Below, piece by piece: positions 46,488 through 57,422 of a stretch of 64,000 bases of DNA (the first letter of the stretch is position 1; each line of letters starts with the position of its first letter). Source of the stretch: Plasmopara viticola (taxonomy: Eukaryota; Oomycota; Peronosporomycetes; Peronosporales; Peronosporaceae). The notes beneath the pieces are model-generated. The model saw nothing but the letters and a program-made list of their open reading frames with translations. It was not told where the DNA came from and searched no databases. The translations under genes were made by a program, and so were the position numbers. The stretch covers positions 248,001 through 312,000 of the forward strand of contig MBPM02000081.1 of assembly GCA_001695595.3 (NCBI GenBank), given 5' to 3'.

Positions 46488-49190
46488 TCAGTAGCAACAG
46501 CATTCGTCCCGCTCATTTTTTTCTCGCTAGCTTCTGTACCACTTATGTGATTCGCGCCGTAGCGCGCGCTGTTGTGTTATGAACGACAAAGGTGCAGTCG
46601 TGACTCTGCAAGTCAACATTTTAAAATTGCGCACCAGCTTTCAAGTGGCACTATAGGACCAGGTAAATTACTAGCAAAAATATATAATATTTATTGTAGT
46701 CCTCACTACTTATGCCATCTTGTGACGCACTCTAGCCCTCACGCAGTACCACGAAGCCATAATACGTAGCGTGTACAAACTCGTCACCATTTTTATTGTA
46801 CAGTCCCCTTTTGCCGCCTCCTAATGTTTTACATTGCAGCTATCTGTCTGACTGCAGCGATAAATCATTGGTCGAGAGCTCCCTAGTGATGAGCACCAGC
46901 ACCCTCACGCTTAAGTCATAGAAACGACCAAGCACATCGTCCAGCACCTTTTAAATTAGGACGTCAGCAGACACTTTTTAAGGGAAAGCACCATCAACGC
47001 CTGCAAAAGAATGTCAAGCACAACGACCTTTAGCTTGCGTCAGGGCCGCGGGTCAGCAATCGTTCGATCGTCTCGGAAGTAAGGTTTCTGCCACCACGCG
47101 CTTGATGGGCCAAAAATTAGCAAGCAATACGTGTCCTGTAAATGAAGACTCGTTTTGCGACAGGTGTGGCACTATTCTATCGTAGGAATCATATATTACA
47201 TACTACCAGGCTGTTGTTGGGTTAAAATTTACAAATGCAGGCGACTAGGGCGAATGCCCTATGTAAGCCAAAGCCGCCTACATTGAGTGTGCAGCCCTTC
47301 GATGATCTTCGCAACCTAGCAGGGAAGATCCTATACTTTGGCCAAAAAGACAAAAAAGGCAAGGTGTTTGTCTTCCCAAGGACAGAGCAATAGAGAATGG
47401 TTTTAGCCGTTTTGATCCTCGGTGGACATGGGCTTATTCTATGTGCGGCACCTAAGTTGAGACGAAATTTCTCTTTGCGAGAAGTGAAAATCACAATTTT
47501 ATTTACAGCTTAGCTGTGCGGAGTTTTATAGATTACGCTTTTGCGGTCCGCTAGTTACCTTTGCCCACAAGTTAGTAGCTCTCCTTAATACGAAGGACGG
47601 TGAGCTTCTTCCAGAAAAAGTATTAGTCGCCGTCTTTTTGAACGATCTGCGCACATGCGTCAACACCCGCTCATTTTGTAGGAGGCCTTGATACTAACTT
47701 ACAAGTGGTAAGCGTAAGAAGAGACTCATAAAGCCAGGGCTGATCGTACAATCCAGAACCCATAGAGTTCAGCTATGCTGATGAAGAGGTGGCAGACATA
47801 CAAGCAGCTGTTCAGCGTATGTGCATCCGTCAACATTAGATCTGCGGTGACACTTGCTATTGTGTTTCTTTCATCAAGCATGTCGAATTTTCTGGGACCA
47901 AAACTAGTACGGCGCGGTGAAAAAGAAGTGTGGTCTACTGCGAGAAAATTTAGCTTTATGGCTCTTGAAAAAATAAAAGTCGTCAAACTATAGCCCATAG
48001 AGTAACAACTCATTATCTTAGATCGCGCTTGCCAGACTGACCTGCTCTTTTCTTAGAAAAAAGTGAATGATTCCAGCAAACCACGTCTTCTAGGGGTCGA
48101 TTAATTACATTCGACGCTTAAATATCGAAGAATACTTGCAAATTTATCAGACTAAAAATTTTACTGTTCACTTAGCGGCAGAAGCGAGGGTCATTGTAAC
48201 CAGGGTCCAGGAGATTTTGAGCTCTAAATTTTCCTCTTTCGCTAGCATCGGAAGCGGTTGGCTTTCGTACTAGATGCGAAGCCTAATGTCACCCTAGGAA
48301 TGGTTTGACTACCACATCTGCGGGGCTAGCTAAAGGGCAAAGGTCGTCGGTTGCACCCGCTTCGCTCCAAGCGAAAGCTAGGTGAGTCACGAATATATTC
48401 GCTAGGATGAAGAAGCGCTATTAGTGTGGTCTTCAAAATAAGTCGTTTAAAGTGTTAGACATGAGTGTGTCTGAATCGGATACCGATTATATCGAGAATA
48501 GGTGTCCGCAACGTGTAGTGGCACTGAAACTACTCGCGGTGCTCGTCGAAGTATTTCTTTCTACATATATTGATTGAAATGGCTGACTTGAAGCCAAGGC
48601 AGTACAAGCTATCCCATACCACTGCACGTGGAACGAAACGAAAGCCACTGAGCGATGCAGCATTTTCTGCATGCCGTTAGAGGCGTGAAGGGTTCTCAGA
48701 CAAGGCATCCAAATCAAGGATCTGCAATTTACGTGCAGTGTCACGTTACAAACGCTTCAACTCTTGTCAAGTTTTGATTTTACACAAAGATACACTGCAC
48801 AGTATGTGCACGAAAGTCCCATATTTTCCGTTGTATTGTGCTTTGACAAACACTGAGATATTTTAGTGCAGCCCCGTTTCACAGAGTTCACAAGAGCCGC
48901 CAATTTAAATCCACCACAACTGATAAAGGCCTCAAGATTTAAAAGAGCCGCGAGTTTAAATATACCACAATTGATTGAGGCCTTAAGAGTATAAGAACAA
49001 CATGCGCTTTGCACATAGGTCGCAGTCTTATTTGCTGTAAATTAGGGGAAAAGGACATGGTAGTTCTGTCCAGAGCTCAAGCATGTGTTGCCTGGGTTAA
49101 TATTTTGCGAATTTTGAGGATTGTCAGAGATAAATTGTCTTCGACCTGAGGTAACTAGCACGAGAAACGTACTTTGTTTTAAAGCTGCTG
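46488..49190 (+). repeat. B 3' flank, copy 3
   Basis: Colinear with copies 1 and 2 but lacks about 70 bp just after the gene (the CATTGCAAAAAAAT to GCGCTTATTTATAT block). The frame beginning MLMKRWQTYKQ is 72 codons here (47775-47993). No gene called. Confidence 0.65.
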
Positions 49191-51276
49191 AAATTATAAT
49201 ACCCTGAAGATTTGCTTGATCCCGGAAAAGCTGCTGTAATTGATTCTGCGTGGTGATAGTATCACAAGAATGAGTGTAAGTCACATTTATCTTCTTAATT
49301 GTTACGTCAGTAATAAGAAGTTCTAAGCGAGACTGCTATAACCACGCACATAGCTCCCGAAGTTTTGATTTTAAAGAGACTCCTTTAGAACCAAATCTCT
49401 GTGAAAGATGATAGATAGATATAGAGTGACCTCCAAAACGTTTTCGTGGTGCGCAAAGCAAAAGAGCGTGCAGCTTGGTGGCATAGCTTTTTCTAATATT
49501 GATCGGGGGGGCTGCTACCTTCTCCTCTTCCTCGACGAATCGTTGTCCAGAGAGTAAATGGACTTCTTACAGGATCGTAAATTACGTCAGCAATCGGACG
49601 TGAGTAAGCGACAAAGTTCCCTCCCGATACTTTGGTGATTACGGCCGGACCCACTTCAAGAATTGTAGAGAATGGTTTAATCTTTGTCTTATTGTTTCTT
49701 TGACTGGTGACTTCATCAGCAAGGGTATTATTGGTCGGAGCTTGACCTTTGGGAGCTACGGCATATCGAAATGAATGACAAGTGAGTCTGACAGCAAAAT
49801 TAATGTCACTAAGGGGTTACTCCTGGTGATGAGGCCACTTTGCCAGTCAGCCTACGGCTTCTTCACAGCTTTAGCGGATAGAGAGTCAGACGAATATGAG
49901 ACGGGCTATTGCAACGCCTCTCGTCATATATAGCGTTTGTAACATCGTCTGAAGAATAAGGTGTATGTGGACCAGTGGGCGAGGAAAATAGATAAGCGTG
50001 TGTTTTCCGTGGGAGGCTCTTCCAATACGTTTGGTCAGCGTCATCACCTAACCAAATTAAAAGAAAATCAAGGAAAAGCTCATTTTCTCCGAACGAATGA
50101 ATACATATTGGATCGTTCTTTAAAGCCGAGTTTTGGTTGTCGTTTATTTGTCTTTAGGCAATTTATTATGATCAAAAGCTGATTTGCTGATTAAAGCGCG
50201 CAAACACATTTTTTCTTGGTGCACAATACAGCCATTTCAGTGTTCGCTTTCACGGAAATTGCGTAGGATTTTGAAATAACTACAGCTCCTGCGTAAATCG
50301 TAACACAAAATTCAGCTCTATCTAAAGAATAAATAGGACCATATTTTTTTGGTGTATGTATGTATACCAGTCTTCAAAATCCAAGTCATCGCACACACTG
50401 ATCCTCTTGTGACCAAAAATAATGAACGGTCGTTGAGTGGAAAATTATAAGCAAATTTGAAGTTCATAGCGTGCAGCAAGAGATTTGGCAATTTGAGAGA
50501 GCGTGCCATATTGTTATAGACTGAATTATCACGAGGAGAAGGGAGCACGTCGATTAACTTGATCTTAAATTTGTTTGAAGCATAACGTCAGAGCGCTCTT
50601 CAAACGAATATAGGAGCTGGTAATGTAATGTAATGTATTACGTTATCGCGTTGCCAAGTTATGCACGTGTTAGGCTCAGTCTGGCTAGTCCACGGCATAG
50701 AGTGGTGTCCGCATACGTCGAGTATCGCTCGGCGGGCAGTGCAGCCAGCACCGAGGTCGTGAGGGTCTTCCATTGTTTTGCTTAGGTCTGACTTGGTAAG
50801 AGCCCAGGTGGCGCGCTGGTGTTGGAGACCGTCGCGTCGAGGGTGAGACTCGTTAGAGACCTGCAGATGCCCGAGAGCACCTGCCCGAAGCGCTCGAGCA
50901 TTTAGCCCCCGCGCTTGGAAGGAGGGCGTCACCCCAACCTTTTTCAAGCTTAGGAGCTGGTATATTATAAGATTTTTGCCACAAGGTAATTTAGCTGCAT
51001 ATAATATAGTACTCGGAAGTGGATGGTGTCACTTTCTATTGAAGTAAGACACAAGCTAAAATTGTAATTTGTATTTACGCTAAACTTTTACTTATACAAT
51101 TCATTCAAAGTCCCTTGCAATCGACACGTATGCAGTATCTCATGTGCTGACTTATCACCAATAAAATCTGCCACTCTAATTTGAAAAGCTCTACTCCCCA
51201 TACCAATCATTTTTTTTTGGTTTTGCCGGGTAACAAAGGATTCGATCAGCTCCTTGTCGATTGCACCCTCGTCCCC
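49191..51276 (+). repeat. A-upstream flank, copy 4
   Basis: Fourth copy of the A upstream block, interrupted by a SINE-like insertion (50623-50950). The proximal part keeps ACCAATCATTTTTTTT at 51202-51217, with an initiator-like TCATTTTT about 65-70 bp before the A4 ATG. Confidence 0.7.
50623..50950 (-). mobile_element. SINE-like retroposon, copy 2
   Basis: Reverse-complement copy of the 9194-9500 element. It starts AGCTTGAAAAAGGTTGG (minus strand) and ends with a tail of ATTAC units (seen as TAATGTAATGTAATG on the plus strand). It is flanked by a perfect 12-bp direct repeat TAGGAGCTGGTA (50611-50622 and 50951-50962), which occurs once at the same place in the other A upstream flanks (GGAGCTGGT near 7144 and 18128). 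Confidence 0.82.
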
Positions 51277-52860
51277 ATGCGTGGCGCACACTACGTGACT
51301 ACTGCGCTTCTCGTCGTAGCTAGCAGCCAGGCAACTGCAGGATTTGACCAGGCCGAGCCTCAGCAAGCACCTCACAATGACGGCGTGGCGTCTGGTGGCA
51401 ACGTTAATAAGTTGTTGCCGAGGCATGTTCTTGGAGAAAGTCCTAATGCAAAGGACACGTTGACGGTCGACGCGGGCAGTGAAGAGCGCATGATGGGACA
51501 TTACTCGAACAAGATTGATTTCCCAAAAGAGCTAGACCAGAATGTCATCAGTTCGGCTAGTAAGATCAGAACGGGTGCAGATGATGTGATTGCGAAAGCT
51601 ACGGAAGCAATTAGACGGTACAAGCAATTGGAACCTGTGTTAAAAGCTTTAAACAGCAAGCAGAAGCGCATTGATCCGACGCCTAACAATGTGGGTGGAC
51701 AAGCACTGCATACGCCAAATATAGAAACGCCTCTAGTGCCAGTGGCAAACATTGCGTCATTTGCATCGGCAAAAAACCTGAAAAAAATTAAGCCGAATGT
51801 CGATATGCAAAAAACTGCAAGGATTATGGCGCAGCACGACCACCGACCCGCGCCTCCAGGCTCTTTTACATTTAAAGCCGCCGTTCCTGATAGTCGACCC
51901 AACAAGCTGCTGAGAGCTCAGAAGGTGTTGGAGTTCGACTTGAACAAATATCCCGACGAGGTCGAGATTAGAAATAGCAAGCGCCAGCGGATCAACCATA
52001 TGCATGACAGCGTGGGCGGACACGCACCGCATGCTTTGCCAAATCCAGAAAATTCTCTGGTGTCGGTGGCAAACAATCCAACAAAAACTTTGATGCCGTT
52101 GACAAAAAATGCGGGAACCGTATTGACAGAAAGACTGGGAAGACATACGTCAAAAGTCATTGTGGAAAATGCTATAAATTCTGTAGCTGAGCACAACCTT
52201 CAACACAAGCGTTTGGTCTCTTCTACGACTATTGCCGCCGATCCTGGTGGCCAACTTAACAAACCGCTGATCGTTCAGAAGGCATTAGAGGTTGGCAATA
52301 TTAAATACCCTGACAAGGTGAATTCGCATTCAGTCAACCATCCTCTTCACTTGCTAGAAGGAAATGAGAAATCCGCGCATCCCGCGGCGACGAAGGGTCA
52401 AAGCGTTCCCATAGATTGGAAGGCTGAAATTGCGGAAGGCCCTGATGTGGGACCTAAAGTCGTGGTAGATGATAAGGTGAAAGGAATTCACGAGGCGTTT
52501 CTGAAGGCGTTTAGCCTGCCATTTCACCAGTACCCGCAAGAGACGGCTAAGATGCTTCGCCCGCTCACATGGAAAGTCAACTCGAGTCCAAACACCGGAG
52601 TTCTTCTTCAATCACTCAATTTTCTGGCAACTTCGCAAAAGCAGGATGTCTCAAAGAGAGTGTTGGGCCCAGATATGAAAAAGTTGTTGGGGACTGGTGA
52701 GTCGGCTTTGCAGGCTACTAAGGTGAATTTGGACGCGGCCTACACGGCAAAATTGGCCATCATGTACGAGTTATTTTATGAATTCTGCCATGGCGGTGGG
52801 ATTGTCATCGACAAATTGCCTTCGAAAGTCAAATCCCAGCAATCGATTTTTGAGCATTAA
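51277..52860 (+). CDS. Effector A4: secreted RxLR-like repeat protein
   Basis: 527 residues, intronless. MRGAHYV start at 51277, chosen over an in-frame ATG 32 codons upstream. The signal peptide is residues 1-21. The RxLR site is the most decayed of the A set: RHVLG at 49-53, with no Arg in the last position. EER at 69-71 is perfect. The two repeats (RIDPTPNNVGGQA and RINHMHDSVGGHA anchors) and the C-terminal domain (LPFHQYPQETAKML, MYELFYEF, IVIDKLPSK) are complete. Probable secreted effector; whether translocation works without RxLR cannot be told from sequence. Confidence 0.87.
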   Translation: MRGAHYVTTALLVVASSQATAGFDQAEPQQAPHNDGVASGGNVNKLLPRHVLGESPNAKDTLTVDAGSEERMMGHYSNKIDFPKELDQNVISSASKIRTGADDVIAKATEAIRRYKQLEPVLKALNSKQKRIDPTPNNVGGQALHTPNIETPLVPVANIASFASAKNLKKIKPNVDMQKTARIMAQHDHRPAPPGSFTFKAAVPDSRPNKLLRAQKVLEFDLNKYPDEVEIRNSKRQRINHMHDSVGGHAPHALPNPENSLVSVANNPTKTLMPLTKNAGTVLTERLGRHTSKVIVENAINSVAEHNLQHKRLVSSTTIAADPGGQLNKPLIVQKALEVGNIKYPDKVNSHSVNHPLHLLEGNEKSAHPAATKGQSVPIDWKAEIAEGPDVGPKVVVDDKVKGIHEAFLKAFSLPFHQYPQETAKMLRPLTWKVNSSPNTGVLLQSLNFLATSQKQDVSKRVLGPDMKKLLGTGESALQATKVNLDAAYTAKLAIMYELFYEFCHGGGIVIDKLPSKVKSQQSIFEH

Positions 52861-52966
52861 ACTTGGGTCAGTAGCGTTGATGCTACTTAATGAATCTGCT
52901 TTATGGATAAAGGTAGCGTGACGATTGCTGTTGACTAAATTACGGAGTCAGTTGGGGAAGGTTATC

Positions 52967-52972
52967 AATAAA
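52967..52972 (+). terminator. Putative poly(A) signal of A4
   Basis: AATAAA about 107 bp after the stop, in the aligned position also used by A1 and A2. Confidence 0.5.
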
Positions 52973-53095
52973 AAGTTGCAGCGTTTTTACTTAAAAATAT
53001 TTTTGAACACGTAGGTAATTTAACAAATAGACTTCCCGACCTAAGTGAAACTTTCTGTATGCTCTAAATAATAAGGGAACTAATTATTTTTTATA

Positions 53096-55790
53096 GGGAA
53101 TTGATACCTGGCCAACCCCAAAAAGTACTTCTTCTCGCGACTACCCGCAAAAACACGCATCTTTGCCGTATTCTTTGACGCCTTGCATCACCATGGACAG
53201 CCTTGAAACTCTTGCCGAGCGTGTCTTTGCCTCCCAGGAAGAGGCACGCAAAGTGGTGACCGAGGCACTGCTCTAAGAGGTATTTATCTTGACGGTCAGA
53301 TGGAACAAGTACACGAAGAAGAAAGTGCAGAAAAAAGTCATGCTCGTGTGCTCATGCGCAAGGTTGCCTGATGTAACTCCCGCTGTCGCTGCCGCTATGC
53401 AGCGTATGAGACCCAGCAGGCGCACAGGCTGCCTTTTCGCGCTCGACATCACTCGCAAGGATAGGGACAATGCTCAGTGGGTCTTGGAGGTCAAGAACGC
53501 CGACCATAACCATGAACCTTTCGAGGACGTGTCAGTACATCCTGCTGGCCGCAAGCTCACCAAAGAACAGCACAGCAAGGTTCTAGCTCAGCTGAGAATG
53601 GGTACCAAGGCGATACGCATTGCGGCAGACATGGAATTCGCAATTACAACCCGCGACATCTATAATATCAAACAGAACGCGAGAGAAAAGTTCCTTGCAG
53701 GCCGTACACCGCAAATAGCCCTGCTCGATAATCTGGTGCCGTCGACCACATACTTTATGCAGCTGGACAGTCAGAATCGCCTCACTCACCTGCTTATCGT
53801 GGCACCATCGGCAAGGGAGATATGCGAGGAGTACACTGCAGGGAGAGTCTGGTTAATTGACGCCACATATAAGAACAACAAGTTCAACATCCGATGGTGC
53901 ACCTCGTCGGAGTCACGTCTACCAGTCAAACTTCTACGTTTGATCATGCGCCAGGAGAAAGAAGAGGACTACATGTGGACGCTGAGGCACATCCACACCA
54001 TTTTTACAGACTACGGTATCGTTGGTGGAGCTGACAACGACATTGTATTTGTTACCGACCGAGAGCTTGCGTTGATCAATGCGCTCATCGTCGAATACCC
54101 TGCTTGCCATCTACTTCTTTGTAGATGGCACATGGCCAATTGCAGGAGACATTTCGTAGACATTGAGACGTACGAAGTTTGGATGAAGGACTGGTACCAC
54201 CTTGTCAGCAGATCAGGTGTGGATGCCTACAACAACTAGCTTGATATCATGCAAGAAAAATATCCGATTGCTGTTTTGCAGTACGTGGAAGATACCTGGC
54301 TGAATCCTTGGAAGGAATCCTTTGTCTCCTGCTACTTGAGATGCATTCGGCACCTCAGACATAGCACCACATCTCGCGTTGAGTCGCAACATGCATCGGT
54401 GAAGAAATGCTCGGTGGATCAACTGCGGATCTTCTAACAGTGGATGATCTCGTGCAGCTTGCATGCCATGAACAGCTAGCAACAATTCGGCAGCAACATC
54501 ATGCCGATCGAGCTGTATCTGAGATGCGATTTGGGCGCAAGTTTGGGGATATTCTGAAAAGAATATCGGTAGCTGGTTTGCGGTCAACTTTCAATCAATA
54601 CAAACGACGATTTACGGCATCCCCAAATTACAGGGCACCGGCAATACCACCAAACGCCAGTGTTGATGGACCTGTGGAAGATGCTGACGCCATTGGTCGT
54701 GCCTGTCAAGGCATCATTGCGACGTTGATGGGCCATCCTTGCCGGCATCAACCTCTTCAACTGCAACGACCTTTGACCCTTGATGACTTTGATCGGCATT
54801 GGTGGTTGGTGCAATCACCAAATACAGCAGCAGCATTAACACCATTGACGTTAAATGAGCAGGTTCCGGCCGGGTTGAAAAGGATAACAGAAGAGCTGGA
54901 AAAGTCAAGCGATCACCGTAAGCGAGTACTGTTGGATCATTTTGCAGCAATGCCGACTGAACAGATCCTTGATCCCGCAATAATTCGCGGACGTGGAAGA
55001 CCCACTGGCGCCCTTAATCACCGCAACCGCTACGACCGCAATGCCTACAGCACCCAGCGCGATATGTCGGCATTTGAGCACGTGGAGAATGCCTTCGAAG
55101 AAAATCCGACAAGTGAAGGCGTTGCGGTAGATGCCGAGAACAAGGACACAACTCGCGTACGTGCACTAATCCACCTGCAGCGGCTGCGCCGCCGCAGAGG
55201 ACAGCAGCGGCTGCGCCGCCGCAGAGGACAGCAGCATTCCAGGTAGCTCTTCCACCGTCATCGCAGACGATACCGCTGCCGCTACCGCTGCCAATGAAAG
55301 CAGAGGATGACGCCTCGCAGCAGGCATGGTTTGCGCTGACGGAAGGAGAGATCCAGTCGCTCGAATACGAAGAAGGGCAAGAGCTGCATGGTTAGGTATT
55401 GACGTCCAAAATCCGCAATGTTCCCATAAGCTAGATAGCAAGGTTGCGTCAAGGTCCATATGCGCTTTTGAATGAAACATTGCTTGCGAATTGAACATGT
55501 GGTGTTTACTAGTAAACTACGCGCCTTGGATATGTAATTTACAAGGGTGGACGGCACGTTTATAGACGTCAACGTCAATGTCAACGTCAAGATCGGGTGT
55601 TTTGAACGATGTACCGTACAGAAGAAACCATCAGCACATGTTTGCTACGCATAATGTGTGGGTTTGTCTCACAAAAATTCATAGCTTGCATGTGCTACTC
55701 ATTTCTCTTTCGCAAATCTCATCTCGGGGTTCCAGAAAAAAAGGGGGGGTGGCCGATTAGTCAAAAGGAGGTGGCCAGGTATCGATTCCC
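53096..55790 (+). mobile_element. Second Mutator-like element (MULE-2)
   Basis: The ends GGGAATTGATACCTGGCCA and, inverted, TGGCCAGGTATCGATTCCC are a ~20-bp TIR. They are flanked by TTTTTATA (53088-53095) and TTTATATA (55791-55798), matching at 7 of 8 positions. Unit 2 and unit 3 A 3' flanks show the site without the insert. The tips resemble but are distinct from those of the unit 3 MULE, and its transposase is clearly related, so this is a sister family. Confidence 0.82.
53193..55246 (+). pseudogene. MULE-2 transposase, broken
   Basis: The likely start ATG at 53193 (MDSLETLAERVF) is in frame with the main frame but interrupted by TAA at 53274. The FAR1-like zinc finger is VMLVCSCA, TGCLF and ADHNHEP. 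The DDE core is RVWLIDATYKNNKF, IVFVTDRELALINAL and CRWHMANC. A TAG at 54237 and a frame change near 54410 precede and follow SRVESQHASVK (catalytic Glu), and the SWIM-like ACQGIIATLMGHPCRH lies at about 54703. The tail has SAFEHVENAF as in the unit 3 MULE and a 27-bp direct repeat (55181-55234). Catalytic residues are kept, but at least two nonsense codons and one frameshift disable it. Confidence 0.87.
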
Positions 55791-57422
55791 TTTATATAAT
55801 ACCGAAGCGGTTAATGCTAGAGCACTGCAAGAGCAAGTACGTCACGGTCTTCCTCGTCAAAGCACCGCCAGTCACCTAAATGTAGTCTTTTGACGTGTGT
55901 TGTGTATTTGAAAGCGTATTGTCCTTGACTGCATCGGTCACTCATTTTCCCGTTCACGCGTTCTAGCGCTAAGTTACTCTGCCAAATTTTTAAAATTGCT
56001 CATAGAAGCCAACGCTAAAAAAATAAACCATTCGATCAACTTTTACAAACAGTACGGAGCGTTAAAATATATATTTTTACGCCATTACGCGCGCTGTTGT
56101 GTTGCTGAAGATAAGGCTGCAATAGCGATTCTACAAGTAAGAACCTTTGAAAAATGGGCGCAAGCTATTATATGGCGCCGAAGGACCACAATAAGAAGGC
56201 TTGCAACTCCATTGAAAAATAGTGTACATCATCTATCGTTGTCCTCAGTGCTTATGCCACCTCGTTAAGTACTTTTGCATTCACGTAATGCCACAAAGCT
56301 ATTCGCTGGGACGTGTAAGTTCTTGTCAGCAACTCTACTTCGATGTTGCTCTTGTCGCCACCTCCGTATGAGTTCGTTAGCCGTGAGCTTCTCAAGGATG
56401 AGCACTATACGGTGAGCACTTCAGTCATAGAGAAGGCCACGCACATCAACCAGCAACTTTTCATTCGAGCCGCAGGTAAAAACTTTTTAAGGGTGAGCGC
56501 CATTAACGACTGCAAAACACGTCGAGGGCAAGAAAGCCAAGACTGTGTCAGAGCCGTGTGGGATAGCACTCAGTCGACTGACTGAGCAATTTTATCAAAA
56601 AGATGCATAGGATGCAAAGTGTTTGCTGCCGCGCGATTCATGGGCCAAGAAATTGCGAAGGTAACGTATCCTTTATCCCATGTGAGCGAAGACTCGTTTT
56701 GCGATGGCTGTGGCATACATCTTACTGTAAGTATAATTGTTTGAAGTACTGGCTGCTCACATTCAATCCGCGCCTGCTGATAGGACAAAAGACAGGGGGT
56801 GGGCTACGTCTAGGCTTCCGCCTCGTCAGTGTTTAGTATAAGTAAATGATGAGGCGCAGCAGGTGGAGGAGCCTTGGAGACCGAAGCAACCTTCTTGGAG
56901 GTTGACTCGATCTTCATGAATGGCCTGACCGACTTGCAAGCGTCCACACTGCCTTTTTGGCCTTTCAGCACAAGATGTATCATTCTTGAATATCAATAAT
57001 ATTGCCACATCCGACAGATACCCTTCCGATACTATCACCGTATAGATAATGCGATATTTAAGAAATATTTAAAGTCCATGTGAGGACCATACATTTTTTT
57101 AATATATTAATAGCTCTTTTCACAGAGCATCTAGGGCTAGAGCTTAAGTGTTATCTTGCCTAATGTTGTCACTTTCGAAATCAGAAAGGCAAAACATTCG
57201 ATTGCAACTGATAGCTTAAAGGTTGGCGTCAAACCAGCGTGACACTGGGCTTACGCACGCACACTACATGTTACCATTCATTTTTCTACTATCCACGGTG
57301 CATCTTGTCACGAATACCGGTATCCAATAAGTCGAATTACCACCAATCAGTTCAGTGAATTTTTACTTACTAATCAAATTTGTCACGAAATCTTTGAAAA
57401 GCTGACCCCCCCGTCCCTCCCT
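55791..57422 (+). repeat. A 3' flank and B upstream region, unit 4
   Basis: Resumes the A 3' flank after MULE-2. Two conserved frames are open (55996-56268, 90 codons, and 56343-56585, 80 codons). The end of the second and the following block read FMGQEIAKVTYPLSHVSE and DSFCDGCG in plus-strand frames. The B leader with ACCACCAATCAGTTC lies near 57340. No gene is called with confidence. Confidence 0.6.
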
